49,838 nucleotides of DNA from Singulisphaera sp. GP187 (GTDB lineage Bacteria; Planctomycetota; Phycisphaerae; Phycisphaerales; SM1A02): NCBI GenBank assembly GCA_945871445.1, contig CAMBWI010000010.1, forward strand, positions 1 to 49,838, written 5' to 3'. Positions 32,658-40,808 of this stretch are shown piece after piece. The translations under genes were made by a program, and so were the position numbers. The first letter of the stretch is position 1, and the number at the start of each line of letters is the position of its first letter. Under the pieces are notes generated by a model, which did no database searches, was not told the origin of the DNA, and was given only the letters and a program-made list of their open reading frames with translations.

Positions 32658-33947
32658 ATGGATGATTTTCGATATCTCAACGGATCACTCTCTTGCGAAG
32701 GCGTTTCGATGCGTGACATCGCAAAGTCCGCCGGAACTCCTTGCTATGTTTATTCGTCCGAGACATTTCACCAACATTTCAAACGCCTTCGTGATGCGTT
32801 CGCTCCGATCAATCCGCTGATTTGTTTTTCGGTGAAATGTTGCTCGAATATCGCCATCCTGCGGTTGCTGATTGAAATGGGTGCGGGTATGGATGTTGTT
32901 TCTGGTGGCGAACTTTTCCGCGCAATGAAAGCTGGAGGCGATCCTAAAAACTTTGTGTACGCCGGAGTTGGCAAGTCTGATACTGAAATTCGATACGCGC
33001 TCAATCAACGAATTGGACTTTTCAATATTGAAAGCGAAATGGAATTCGAGAATCTTGCCCGCATTGCGCAGGAAACTGGCATTCGAACTAGAGCTGCCCT
33101 GCGAGTCAATCCCGATGTAGACCCCAAGACGCATCGATACACATCAACTGGAAAACGCGAAAGCAAATTCGGGGTTGACCTCGAACGTGCCGCCGCTTTT
33201 TTTCGCTCGTATGGTCGTGATCCATTTGTTTCCCTTCGCGGTATTCACCTTCATATCGGATCGCCCGTTTATACGACTGCTCCGTATTTAGAAAGTGTCA
33301 CCAAAGCACTTGCGCTTATGGACGAACTTTCTGGACAAGGATTTCAAATTGACACGCTCGACCTCGGTGGTGGATTCGGCGCAGATTATGAAAGCGACCA
33401 GTCGCCTCTTGCTGACGAATATGCAAATGCGATTGTTCCTCTGCTAAGACAGCGTGTCGCAAATGGACTTCAAATTATTCTCGAACCTGGTCGAACGATT
33501 GCTGCCAATGCAGGCGTGCTCTTGACCAAGGTGGAATATCTCAAAAAGTCTGGCGATAGAAACTTTGCGATTTGCGATGCGGGTATGCACACGCTGCTGC
33601 GACCGAGTCACTATGGAGCGTTTCACTTTGTGTGGCCGACGGATGTGACTTCTGATCTCGTACCACCTCGTCGAGCCCGCGAACTTGTTCTGCCAGGTCT
33701 TGAACGAACAGAAGTCGTCGGACCACTCTGCGAAACCGGTGATTTTCTTGCAGAAGATCGCATGCTTCCACCGCTTCACCGTGGAGATTTGCTGGCGGTC
33801 TATACCGCTGGTGCGTACGGCATGACGATGGCAAGCAGGTACAACAGTCATCCACTTCCTGTGGAAGTATTAGTGAACGGCAAACAATTCCGGGTGATTC
33901 GCGAGCGTGAGACATACGACGATCTCATCCACCACGAGAACGCATAA
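32658..33947 (+). CDS. lysA: Diaminopimelate decarboxylase
   Basis: This PLP enzyme decarboxylates meso-diaminopimelate to lysine, the last step of lysine synthesis. The 429-residue fold-type III protein shows the PLP-lysine motif in CFSVKCCSNIAILRLL (a variant of the usual YAVKAN), GMDVVSGGELFRAM, the HIGSPV motif, the Gly-rich LDLGGGFGADY, ILEPGRTIAANAG, and the substrate-site CETGDFLAEDR. These separate it from ornithine/arginine decarboxylases. The length is normal (about 410-430). The ATG at 32658 gives a normal N-terminus, though no Shine-Dalgarno site is evident; TATCCT at 32618-32623 may be a -10 box. The next gene (SRPBCC) follows after 18 bp. Confidence 0.94.
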   Translation: MDDFRYLNGSLSCEGVSMRDIAKSAGTPCYVYSSETFHQHFKRLRDAFAPINPLICFSVKCCSNIAILRLLIEMGAGMDVVSGGELFRAMKAGGDPKNFVYAGVGKSDTEIRYALNQRIGLFNIESEMEFENLARIAQETGIRTRAALRVNPDVDPKTHRYTSTGKRESKFGVDLERAAAFFRSYGRDPFVSLRGIHLHIGSPVYTTAPYLESVTKALALMDELSGQGFQIDTLDLGGGFGADYESDQSPLADEYANAIVPLLRQRVANGLQIILEPGRTIAANAGVLLTKVEYLKKSGDRNFAICDAGMHTLLRPSHYGAFHFVWPTDVTSDLVPPRRARELVLPGLERTEVVGPLCETGDFLAEDRMLPPLHRGDLLAVYTAGAYGMTMASRYNSHPLPVEVLVNGKQFRVIRERETYDDLIHHENA

Positions 33948-33965
33948 GACCTAGCATTCATTCCA

Positions 33966-34427
33966 ATGGTTGTTCAAGATGAAAAAGGAGTTTGGACCGT
34001 CTTGCGAGAGACGATCGCAGCGCATCCCGAAGAAGTATTCGCTGCGTTGACAACTGAAGTTGGATTGATTCGATGGTTTCCTGTTGCCGCACAAGTTGAT
34101 CTTCGTGCGGGTGGGTCGATCGTGCTTGGATGGGACCGTAAATTTAAGCGAACTCTGACCATTGGCATTGAAGAATTTGATGCGGGCGGTCGCATCACTT
34201 GGCATTGGCCTTCACGAATTGATGACAAATTCGTTCGCATCGAATGGTCGGTGCATCCATCTGTCGAGAATGGCAGCGAAGTTGTCTTGCGTATGGGACC
34301 AATCGGAATCGGACCTGAAGCGCTTATGGCAATGGCCGAAGATGCGGAGAGTTGGCGCTGGTATTTATGCAATTTGCGCACGGTCTTCGAAGCGCGTGTC
34401 GATATGCGCACTGTTCGACCGCTGTGA
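33966..34427 (+). CDS. SRPBCC-superfamily (AHSA1/CalC-like) protein
   Basis: The 153-residue protein has the START-like helix-grip pattern of the activator-of-Hsp90 homologue (AHSA1) group: TIAAHPEEVFAALTTEVGL at the N-terminus, IRWFPVAAQVDLRAGGSIVL, the middle strand FDAGGRITWHWP, and a C-terminal long helix containing ESWRWYLCNLRTVFEA. The fold makes a hydrophobic cavity for a small ligand; ligand and role are unknown. It lies just downstream of lysA and may share its transcript. It ends 1 bp before the convergent pgpA gene. Length and motif order are normal. Confidence 0.82.
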   Translation: MVVQDEKGVWTVLRETIAAHPEEVFAALTTEVGLIRWFPVAAQVDLRAGGSIVLGWDRKFKRTLTIGIEEFDAGGRITWHWPSRIDDKFVRIEWSVHPSVENGSEVVLRMGPIGIGPEALMAMAEDAESWRWYLCNLRTVFEARVDMRTVRPL

Positions 34428-34428
34428 T

Positions 34429-34977
34429 TTATGGCCAGTAATGCAGCGCAATCGCTGATGAAAGAATTGTGGGCGGCCACGCCCAGGCGCCCGCTGCGAG
34501 ATCGTCCAAGACGATTCCCCATCCAAATGGTTGCGACTGTAAATCTGAGACATATCCCGGCTTCCAGACATCAAAGAGTCGAAAGAAAAAGAAACCTGTC
34601 GCACAAATAATTGCGGCACGCATCATCGCATTCGAATCTCCCGTTGCGATCATCCACCAAGGCACTGCAAGCAATGTCACCGCGCATCCAGCAGTTTCGT
34701 CGGCCACAACTGAAGATGGATCTTTTGCGCCGAATGCTTCTTCAGCAAGTTTTCCAAACTTGACACACGCGATGGTTCCAAATGCCACGGTCAATGCAAG
34801 CGAGATAACCAAGACCCACCATGGCGCGCCACTCCACACAATGAAGAAAACAAGCGCAACTGGAGGAAGTGATCCCCACGATCCAGAAGCTGGGCGCAGA
34901 AGACCTAATCCACCGATTGTGACAGAGAAAAATGCAAGTGGAGACATTCCCTTTGGTAGACGCTGTCCACTTGTCAT
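34429..34977 (-). CDS. pgpA: Phosphatidylglycerophosphatase A
   Basis: PgpA removes the phosphate from phosphatidylglycerophosphate to give phosphatidylglycerol in the inner membrane. The 182-residue protein shows the family motifs: GLLRPASGSWGSLPP near residue 22, the acidic SSVVADETAGCAVTLLA near residue 88 and FRLFDVWKPG near residue 137. Several membrane helices surround them. Its ATG overlaps the pgsA stop codon (ATGA), and PgsA makes its substrate, so the pair forms a two-step operon. The ends of pgpA and the SRPBCC gene are almost touching, in convergent orientation. Confidence 0.92.
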   Translation of the reverse strand: MTSGQRLPKGMSPLAFFSVTIGGLGLLRPASGSWGSLPPVALVFFIVWSGAPWWVLVISLALTVAFGTIACVKFGKLAEEAFGAKDPSSVVADETAGCAVTLLAVPWWMIATGDSNAMMRAAIICATGFFFFRLFDVWKPGYVSDLQSQPFGWGIVLDDLAAGAWAWPPTILSSAIALHYWP

Positions 34978-35591
34978 TTTGAAATTGCCTTTGATTTATT
35001 GCGGAAAAATTGAACGGCGCGCATCATCGTTGGAATGGCGCTCGCAACGGTCACCGCGATCATTCCCCACAACATAATTTCTGCAACGAGATTGAAAGTT
35101 GGAGATGTTCTTCGCGATTCGATTGCCGCATTGCCAAAGCAGACCGGCACCGCAACGCACTGCACAAGCATCTTGAACTTGCCCGCCCAATCCGCGCTGA
35201 ATGGAGTTCCCTCCGCTTCGATTACCGCACGCACGCTTGTCACGAGAAGTTCTCTGCCGATGACCAAGACGACCATCCAAGGAAGAACTCCGCTTCCGCC
35301 AACAAATGGAGGCGACGCAAGAAAAACAAGTCCACCGATCACCAAAATTTTATCTACCACTGGATCGAGAATTCGACCGAATGGAGAGACCGTTTTCCAT
35401 TTGCGGGCGAGATAGCCATCGAGCACATCGGTCACAGCGGCGACAATAAAAATCCAAACAGCCCACCAAGCCCGCGATGGGTCTTCACCAGGAGTGCAGG
35501 CAACACCAGAAATCACGACAAAAAAGACTACGGAAAGCACAAGCCGTCCCACTGTAATTGTGTTGGGTAGGGTCCGTTGAAGGTCGTTCAT
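34974..35591 (-). CDS. pgsA: CDP-diacylglycerol-glycerol-3-phosphate 3-phosphatidyltransferase
   Basis: PgsA joins CDP-diacylglycerol and glycerol-3-phosphate to form phosphatidylglycerophosphate. The 205-residue polytopic membrane protein has NTITVGRLVLSVVFFV at the N-terminus. It has the complete CDP-alcohol phosphotransferase signature, with Asp and Gly residues in DVLDGYLARKW followed by FGRILDPVVDK. A helix with VLVIGRELLVTSVRAVIEAEG is typical of PgsA rather than of other CDP-alcohol transferases. It leads the pgsA-pgpA operon and is divergent from nuoJ, with 124 bp between. TAGAAT lies nine bases before its ATG, suggesting a very short leader. Confidence 0.93.
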   Translation of the reverse strand: MNDLQRTLPNTITVGRLVLSVVFFVVISGVACTPGEDPSRAWWAVWIFIVAAVTDVLDGYLARKWKTVSPFGRILDPVVDKILVIGGLVFLASPPFVGGSGVLPWMVVLVIGRELLVTSVRAVIEAEGTPFSADWAGKFKMLVQCVAVPVCFGNAAIESRRTSPTFNLVAEIMLWGMIAVTVASAIPTMMRAVQFFRNKSKAISK

Positions 35592-35624
35592 CAGGCGTCG
35601 ATTCTACCCCTTGATTGGAGGTCG

Positions 35625-35685
35625 TTGCAGGCATTCCGATATGCCATTATCTTCCCCACTCCCCCAGTCACACGGAAGTGACTGG
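35625..35685 (+). promoter_or_regulatory. Putative nuo promoter with a hairpin at the start of the leader
   Basis: TTGCAG (35625-35630) and TTATCT (35647-35652) are 16 bases apart. Just downstream of the expected start, CCAGTCAC (35664-35671) pairs perfectly with GTGACTGG (35678-35685) around a 6-base loop, followed by TTTCGTTT. The hairpin would stand at the 5' end of the nuoJKLMN mRNA. It could protect the transcript, bind a regulator or act as a weak attenuator. A late pgsA read-in transcript runs the other way. Confidence 0.4.
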
Positions 35686-35715
35686 TTTCGTTTGAGATTG
35701 GAGAACTGACGCGCA

Positions 35716-36702
35716 ATGGTGCCGACAATTTTTTATGCTGCGTGTGCAATTGCCGCTGCGGGACTCGCACTGCTGCTGATGCAGAGCGGGAAGAAATTTC
35801 GTATGGGTGCAAGTATTCTCGGACTTGCGGGAATTGCTTGGATTCTCGTCATTATCATTCAAAAAATTCCAACGCCTGCAAGTGAATTCGGTCCGCTTGG
35901 GTTGATGATTTTCTGTGCATTTATTTCTGTTGCTTCTGCTGTTCGAGTCATAACACATCACCGACCAGTTTTCTGCGCGCTTTATTTTGTGTTGGTAGTT
36001 GTCAGTGGAGCAGCGATTTATGTGCTTCTTTCTGCGGAATTTGTTGCGTTTTCACTTGTCATCGTCTATGCCGGCGCAATTCTCATCACCTATTTGTTTG
36101 TGTTGATGCTTGCGCAGCAATCCCCTGCTGATATTGGTTCAGCAGATGCTGTGGATTATGACCGGATTGCACGAGAACCCGCCGGTGCTGTGATCGCGGG
36201 ATTCGTCTTGATCGCTGTTCTTGGTGGAAGCGTTTTCTCGGTGAGCGAGCAAAAAGCACAATCGATTCTCGATCAGAATCGTGCCGTTCGCCTCGGTTGG
36301 AACGACCTTTCGATGATGCCAAAATTGTTGCTCGAACAAGCTCGCAGAACAGATCCAACCGTCACCGCAGTCGTTGCTCGAACGGATGGTCAGATGATCG
36401 CAGTTCAACCAGATCATTCCGCAATAATTTCTGTCCAGCGCGCTGACCAAACGACCACGACCGATTTGACGCTTGCTCCATCTCTTCTTCCAGAGAACAC
36501 ATCGCGCGTCGGCATGGCGCTTGTGACAAAATTCCCTGTCAGTTTGGAACTTGCTGGAATCATTCTGTTGATGGCAATGCTTGGAGCAGTCGTACTTGCA
36601 CGAAAGCAAACAGATATTGCAGACGATGACCGTCGAACTTTGGCAGGCATGGGAAAAGTTATGGATGATTCACTTGCAGGTCCTCAAAAGGCGAACCGAT
36701 GA
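35716..36702 (+). CDS. nuoJ: NADH-quinone oxidoreductase subunit J
   Basis: NuoJ is a membrane-arm subunit of respiratory complex I. The core resembles NuoJ: SVASAVRVITHHRPVFCALYFVL, then LVIVYAGAILITYLFVLML, the helix involved in coupling. A long loop and a last helix (ELAGIILLMAMLGAVVLARK) follow. At 328 residues it is much longer than common NuoJ (about 165-200). About 65 extra N-terminal residues contribute two additional helices, and there is an extended hydrophilic segment of about 110 residues before the last helix. It is the first of five genes joined by 1-4 base overlaps or gaps. nuoA to nuoI, which normally precede it, are absent; the upstream gene is the divergent pgsA. Confidence 0.9.
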   Translation: MVPTIFYAACAIAAAGLALLLMQSGKKFRMGASILGLAGIAWILVIIIQKIPTPASEFGPLGLMIFCAFISVASAVRVITHHRPVFCALYFVLVVVSGAAIYVLLSAEFVAFSLVIVYAGAILITYLFVLMLAQQSPADIGSADAVDYDRIAREPAGAVIAGFVLIAVLGGSVFSVSEQKAQSILDQNRAVRLGWNDLSMMPKLLLEQARRTDPTVTAVVARTDGQMIAVQPDHSAIISVQRADQTTTTDLTLAPSLLPENTSRVGMALVTKFPVSLELAGIILLMAMLGAVVLARKQTDIADDDRRTLAGMGKVMDDSLAGPQKANR

Positions 36703-37043
36703 ATCAAGAACTCTCTAGCGGATTCACAATCGCATCAAGCGCACCCATTGCAGTTGCGCTTGCAATCAGCGCATTGCTTTTTGTCATTGGTCTTGTCGGT
36801 TTCCTCTGCAGGAGAAATATGATCATCATGTTCCTCTGCACAGAATTGATGTTCCAAGGTGCAGCGCTTGCCATGATCGCATTCGCTCGATTGCGAATGG
36901 ATGTTTCTGGACAAGTCTTCGTCATTTTCATTCTCACCGTCGCCGCCGCGGAAGCCGCGCTTGCGCTGGGACTGGTCGTTCTTCTCTATCGAAAGCGTGA
37001 AACATTGAGTGCGGACGCATGGTCGGATCTTGGTGAATCATGA
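36699..37043 (+). CDS. nuoK: NADH-quinone oxidoreductase subunit K
   Basis: This 114-residue three-helix membrane subunit (MrpC-like) carries the conserved sequence GFLCRRNMIIMFLCTELMFQGAAL, with the Glu in helix 2 used for proton coupling, and ILTVAAAEAALALGLVVLLY with the second Glu. The N-terminus has about 15 more residues than the usual 100-residue protein. It overlaps nuoJ and nuoL by ATGA junctions, so translation is coupled. Confidence 0.95.
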   Translation: MNQELSSGFTIASSAPIAVALAISALLFVIGLVGFLCRRNMIIMFLCTELMFQGAALAMIAFARLRMDVSGQVFVIFILTVAAAEAALALGLVVLLYRKRETLSADAWSDLGES

Positions 37044-39184
37044 CGCAACTGACTTCCATCCCACAAGCAATCATTGCCCCCGAACTTTCGTGGGTCGGTC
37101 TTGCGCTGCTTCTTCCATTACTTGCTGCAGTTGCATGCGCTCTCTGCTGTGCTCTGCGCGTCAAAGGCAAGGCGGCGGCGATCATCACCATCCTTGCGCT
37201 TGCCGCATCTTTCGGCATCATTGTCAAGGCATACTTTGCATACACGGGACCAGTGCAAGTTCCGATTTTTCAGTGGATCGATTTTGAATGGGGAGCTGGC
37301 CAATTTCAATCTTTCAATGCAAATTGCGCACTCTATATCGATACGTTGACGCTCTTTTGGATGCTCTTCGTCACAGGACTTGGAACGCTCATCGCGATTT
37401 ATGCGAGCGAATATATGGAAGGCTATTGTGGCTCCGGATATTCGCGCTTCTTTTTCGGCATTTGCATTTTCCTCTTCTCGATGAGTGCGCTTGTCATGGG
37501 CGACAATCTCATCATGCTTTACTTGGGTTGGGAAGGCGTTGGTCTCGCCAGTTACTTGCTGATTGGTTTTGACTATGCGCGTCCAGCAGCCGTCGCTGCG
37601 GGCAAGAAGGCATTCATCATGAACCGCATCGGCGATCTTGGACTCGCCCTTGGCATTTTCATGTTGTGGGCAAATTATGGCACGCTGCAATATTCCGAAT
37701 TGTTTGCAGCGATGAACAAAGGTGGACAAACTTCAGTGGACTGGGATCTTTCGGTCATCCCATTCTTGCTGATGCTTGGTGCCTTTGGCAAGAGCGCGCA
37801 GATTCCACTTTTCACTTGGCTGCCGGATGCGATGGAAGGTCCAACGCCAGTGTCTGCGCTCATCCATGCAGCGACAATGGTCACGGCTGGTGTCTATCTG
37901 ATTGCGCGCATGTATCCATTCTTTGAACTGCATCCAGAAGCTCTCGCCACAGTTGCGTGGGTTGGTGGATTGACAGCACTGCTCGCCGCAACAATCGGCA
38001 TGGCGCAGTACGACATCAAACGAGTCTTTGCATATTCCACAATTTCGCAGTTGGGTTATATGTTCCTTGGACTTGGAGTCGGTACATCATTTGGCGCGTG
38101 CTATCACACGCTGACGCACGCTTTCTTCAAGGCGCTTTTGTTCCTCACAGCTGGTGCAATCATGCACGGATTTGCAGGGCAACTTGACCTTCGCAAGTTA
38201 AGCGGACTTCGACACATCCCCGGTTGGCGAATCGTTTCGTGGACGATGTTGGTTGGATGTTTATGGCTCTCTGCATTCCCATACACTGCGGCGTTCTTTT
38301 CGAAAGATGCGATTCTGTTGCAAGCTCTCACCAGCGTTCGAGCGGATTTCAGATTCCTTGGCTGGCTTGGACTTTTCACAGCAGCGCTCACTGCGTATTA
38401 CACATTCCGCGTTTGGTTTCGAGTCTGCGCAGGCCCACTGCATTTCGAACCTGGTGCTGAAGCTCATAGTGAATCGCATGACCATCATGCTCCAAGCACG
38501 CATGCAGCTCATACAACTGCGCCTGCGGCGAAGTCCGATCACTCCTTCCATCCGCATGCTCCTCGTTGGGCGATCAATGGAGTGCTCTTGATTCTTGCTC
38601 TTGGCGCAGTCGTTGTTGGAGTTCCCGCATACAACCAAGCCTTTGCGCACAAGGACAATTGGGCTCAGCAAATGATCGCAGGATCAAGCGCGATGCAAGG
38701 CGCTGGACTTGCCGAGGATCACGGTTCCCAAGCATCCGTAGAGCATCCAAAAGTATTGGGAATGGATGCGCACACTGGATTGACAATCGTCGGATGCACA
38801 GCATCGATCGGCGGCATCTTGATTGCGTGGTATTTCCATTTGGGTTCTCGAAAGTCCGCAGATCAATTGCGTGCGGCGCTCTTGAGACGATGGTGGATTC
38901 GTTGGGTTCCAATTTGCATGGAAAACAAGTGGTATGTGGATGAGATCTATCACTTTTGCTTCAGACTTCCGATGTGGCTTGGATCGCAAATTCTGTATTT
39001 CGCAGATCGACATTTCCTCGACGGAGTGATGGTCGATGGATTGGCAAAGATTCCGATCGCTGTTGGAAAACTCTTCAGGCCACTGTATGGCGGAGCCCTT
39101 CAGGGTTATGCATCAACAATGGCTGGTGGAATTGCGTTGGTTGTCGCTTGGTTGAGTTGGATTTGGTTGCGGGGGTTCAACTGA
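37040..39184 (+). CDS. nuoL: NADH-quinone oxidoreductase subunit L
   Basis: NuoL is the distal antiporter-like proton-pumping subunit (714 residues, 14-16 helices). Conserved parts include YMEGYCGSGYSRFFFGICIF, LYLGWEGVGLASYLLIGF (channel Glu), FGKSAQIPLFTWLPDAMEGP with the key Lys, SALIHAATMVTAGVYLIAR, and FAYSTISQLGYMFLGLGVG. A His-rich loop (about residues 475-510) sits near the C-terminus before the last helices and the lateral helix region. Such His-rich loops are common in NuoL of environmental bacteria. It is preceded by nuoK (overlap) and followed by nuoM after one base. Confidence 0.96.
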   Translation: MTQLTSIPQAIIAPELSWVGLALLLPLLAAVACALCCALRVKGKAAAIITILALAASFGIIVKAYFAYTGPVQVPIFQWIDFEWGAGQFQSFNANCALYIDTLTLFWMLFVTGLGTLIAIYASEYMEGYCGSGYSRFFFGICIFLFSMSALVMGDNLIMLYLGWEGVGLASYLLIGFDYARPAAVAAGKKAFIMNRIGDLGLALGIFMLWANYGTLQYSELFAAMNKGGQTSVDWDLSVIPFLLMLGAFGKSAQIPLFTWLPDAMEGPTPVSALIHAATMVTAGVYLIARMYPFFELHPEALATVAWVGGLTALLAATIGMAQYDIKRVFAYSTISQLGYMFLGLGVGTSFGACYHTLTHAFFKALLFLTAGAIMHGFAGQLDLRKLSGLRHIPGWRIVSWTMLVGCLWLSAFPYTAAFFSKDAILLQALTSVRADFRFLGWLGLFTAALTAYYTFRVWFRVCAGPLHFEPGAEAHSESHDHHAPSTHAAHTTAPAAKSDHSFHPHAPRWAINGVLLILALGAVVVGVPAYNQAFAHKDNWAQQMIAGSSAMQGAGLAEDHGSQASVEHPKVLGMDAHTGLTIVGCTASIGGILIAWYFHLGSRKSADQLRAALLRRWWIRWVPICMENKWYVDEIYHFCFRLPMWLGSQILYFADRHFLDGVMVDGLAKIPIAVGKLFRPLYGGALQGYASTMAGGIALVVAWLSWIWLRGFN

Positions 39185-39185
39185 C

Positions 39186-40808
39186 ATGCTCTTGATTTGG
39201 ACGAGCATTCTCTTCCCAATTCTTGCGGCATTCGCTGTTGCAATTGGTCCCACCAAATCCGCAAAGTGGACGGCATTCGCAGGAACTTTGGTTTCTCTTG
39301 GCGCGCTCACACTCTTTGCGTGGAATTTTCCAGCGTGGCATAACGCAGAACATTTTCCAAACACAACTGGACCAAGTTGGATTCCACAAGCGGGTATCAC
39401 ATTCTCAGTTGGATTCGATACGGTTTCACTATTGCTTGCCCTGCTCAGCGCATTCTTGATGCCGTTGTGCATCGCTGGCTCATTCAGTTCGATCACAGAA
39501 CGAACCAAGGAATATTACGGCTGGTTCCTTGTGCTTGGTTCGTCGATCATTCTCGCTTTCGCTGCTCGAGATGCGATCCTTTTTTATATCGGCTACGAAT
39601 TCACCCTCGTCCCGATGACTTTGATCATTGCGATTTATGGTGGAACCGAGCGCCGCGTCGCAGCTATCAAGATGTTTCTGTACACATTCTTGGGTTCGAT
39701 GTTTATGCTCGCGACGCTGCTTTATATTGGCTGGGAACATCGCCTCGCTGTGGGTGCATGGGATTTTGATATCGACACACTCACGAAGACTACGATTCGT
39801 TTGCCAAGTTCAACTCAGTATTGGATTTTCGCGGCGTTGATGGTTGGATTTGCAGTCAAAGTTCCACTTTTCCCACTGCATACTTGGCTTCCACTCGCTC
39901 ATGATCAAGCCCCCACTGCTGGTTCGGTCATTCTTGCATCTGCGATGTTAAAGCTGGGGACATATGGAAATTATCGATTCGCTTTGCCGATGGCACCAGC
40001 AGGTGGCGCAGAGTTGATGAGTGTCGTTGCAGTGCTTGCGATCATTGCGATCATTTATGCATCGCTGATTTGTTGGGTCCAAACAGACGCAAAGAAGTTG
40101 GTCGCATATTCATCCGTTGCGCATCTTGGACTTTGCATGCTCGGGCTATTCGCGCTGAATCCTGTTGGCGCAGAAGGCGCAGTCTTCTATATGGTCAACC
40201 ACGGACTTTCAACTGGTGCACTTTTCCTGTGCATCGGAATGTTCTATGAGCGCTACCACACGAAGGACACGGACGTTGTTGGTGGCCTGGCAAAGCGAAT
40301 GCCGATCTGGGCTTCGTTCATGGTTTTGTTCACTATGGCCAGCATTGGTCTGCCAGGTTTGAATGGATTCATCGGAGAAGTCCTCTGTTTGGGCGGAACT
40401 TTCATCTCTGAACATGACGGACAATCTGGATATCCCGGCGTGCTTGGACCGTGGTACGCAATTGTTGCAGGACTTGGTCTGATCTTTGCGGCGATGTATT
40501 TGTTGATCCTTCTTGGAAAACTTGTGTGGGGTCCATTGCGTGAACCGCACGATGATGCTGCGCATGCATCATCTGCAGTTCGCCTCTCGCCAGATATCAA
40601 CTTCCGAGAGATCGCAATTTTGACACCGCTTGCAATCGCTTGCATCTGGCTTGGATTGCAACCAAAGCCCATGCTCGATGCGATCGCACCATGCGCCGAA
40701 AGAATGCTTGCGAATTATCCAAAGGAAGTCGAGAGATTGATGGCGCAGTCTGCTGGCACACCGCTTGCGTCCCTGAATAACACGACCAACGAATCGAGTA
40801 GCGAATGA
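39186..40808 (+). CDS. nuoM: NADH-quinone oxidoreductase subunit M
   Basis: This 540-residue antiporter-like membrane subunit shows FFYIGYEFTLVPMTLII-type helix 5 (channel Glu in GYEFTLVPM). It also shows VKVPLFPLHTWLPLAHDQAP with the conserved Lys, LVAYSSVAHLGLCMLGLFA, and GLPGLNGFIGEVLCLGG. The length is slightly above the common 490-510, through loops near residues 190-205 and 395-420. It ends in a short Ser/Thr/Asn-rich tail. The gene overlaps nuoN by ATGA. Confidence 0.96.
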   Translation: MLLIWTSILFPILAAFAVAIGPTKSAKWTAFAGTLVSLGALTLFAWNFPAWHNAEHFPNTTGPSWIPQAGITFSVGFDTVSLLLALLSAFLMPLCIAGSFSSITERTKEYYGWFLVLGSSIILAFAARDAILFYIGYEFTLVPMTLIIAIYGGTERRVAAIKMFLYTFLGSMFMLATLLYIGWEHRLAVGAWDFDIDTLTKTTIRLPSSTQYWIFAALMVGFAVKVPLFPLHTWLPLAHDQAPTAGSVILASAMLKLGTYGNYRFALPMAPAGGAELMSVVAVLAIIAIIYASLICWVQTDAKKLVAYSSVAHLGLCMLGLFALNPVGAEGAVFYMVNHGLSTGALFLCIGMFYERYHTKDTDVVGGLAKRMPIWASFMVLFTMASIGLPGLNGFIGEVLCLGGTFISEHDGQSGYPGVLGPWYAIVAGLGLIFAAMYLLILLGKLVWGPLREPHDDAAHASSAVRLSPDINFREIAILTPLAIACIWLGLQPKPMLDAIAPCAERMLANYPKEVERLMAQSAGTPLASLNNTTNESSSE

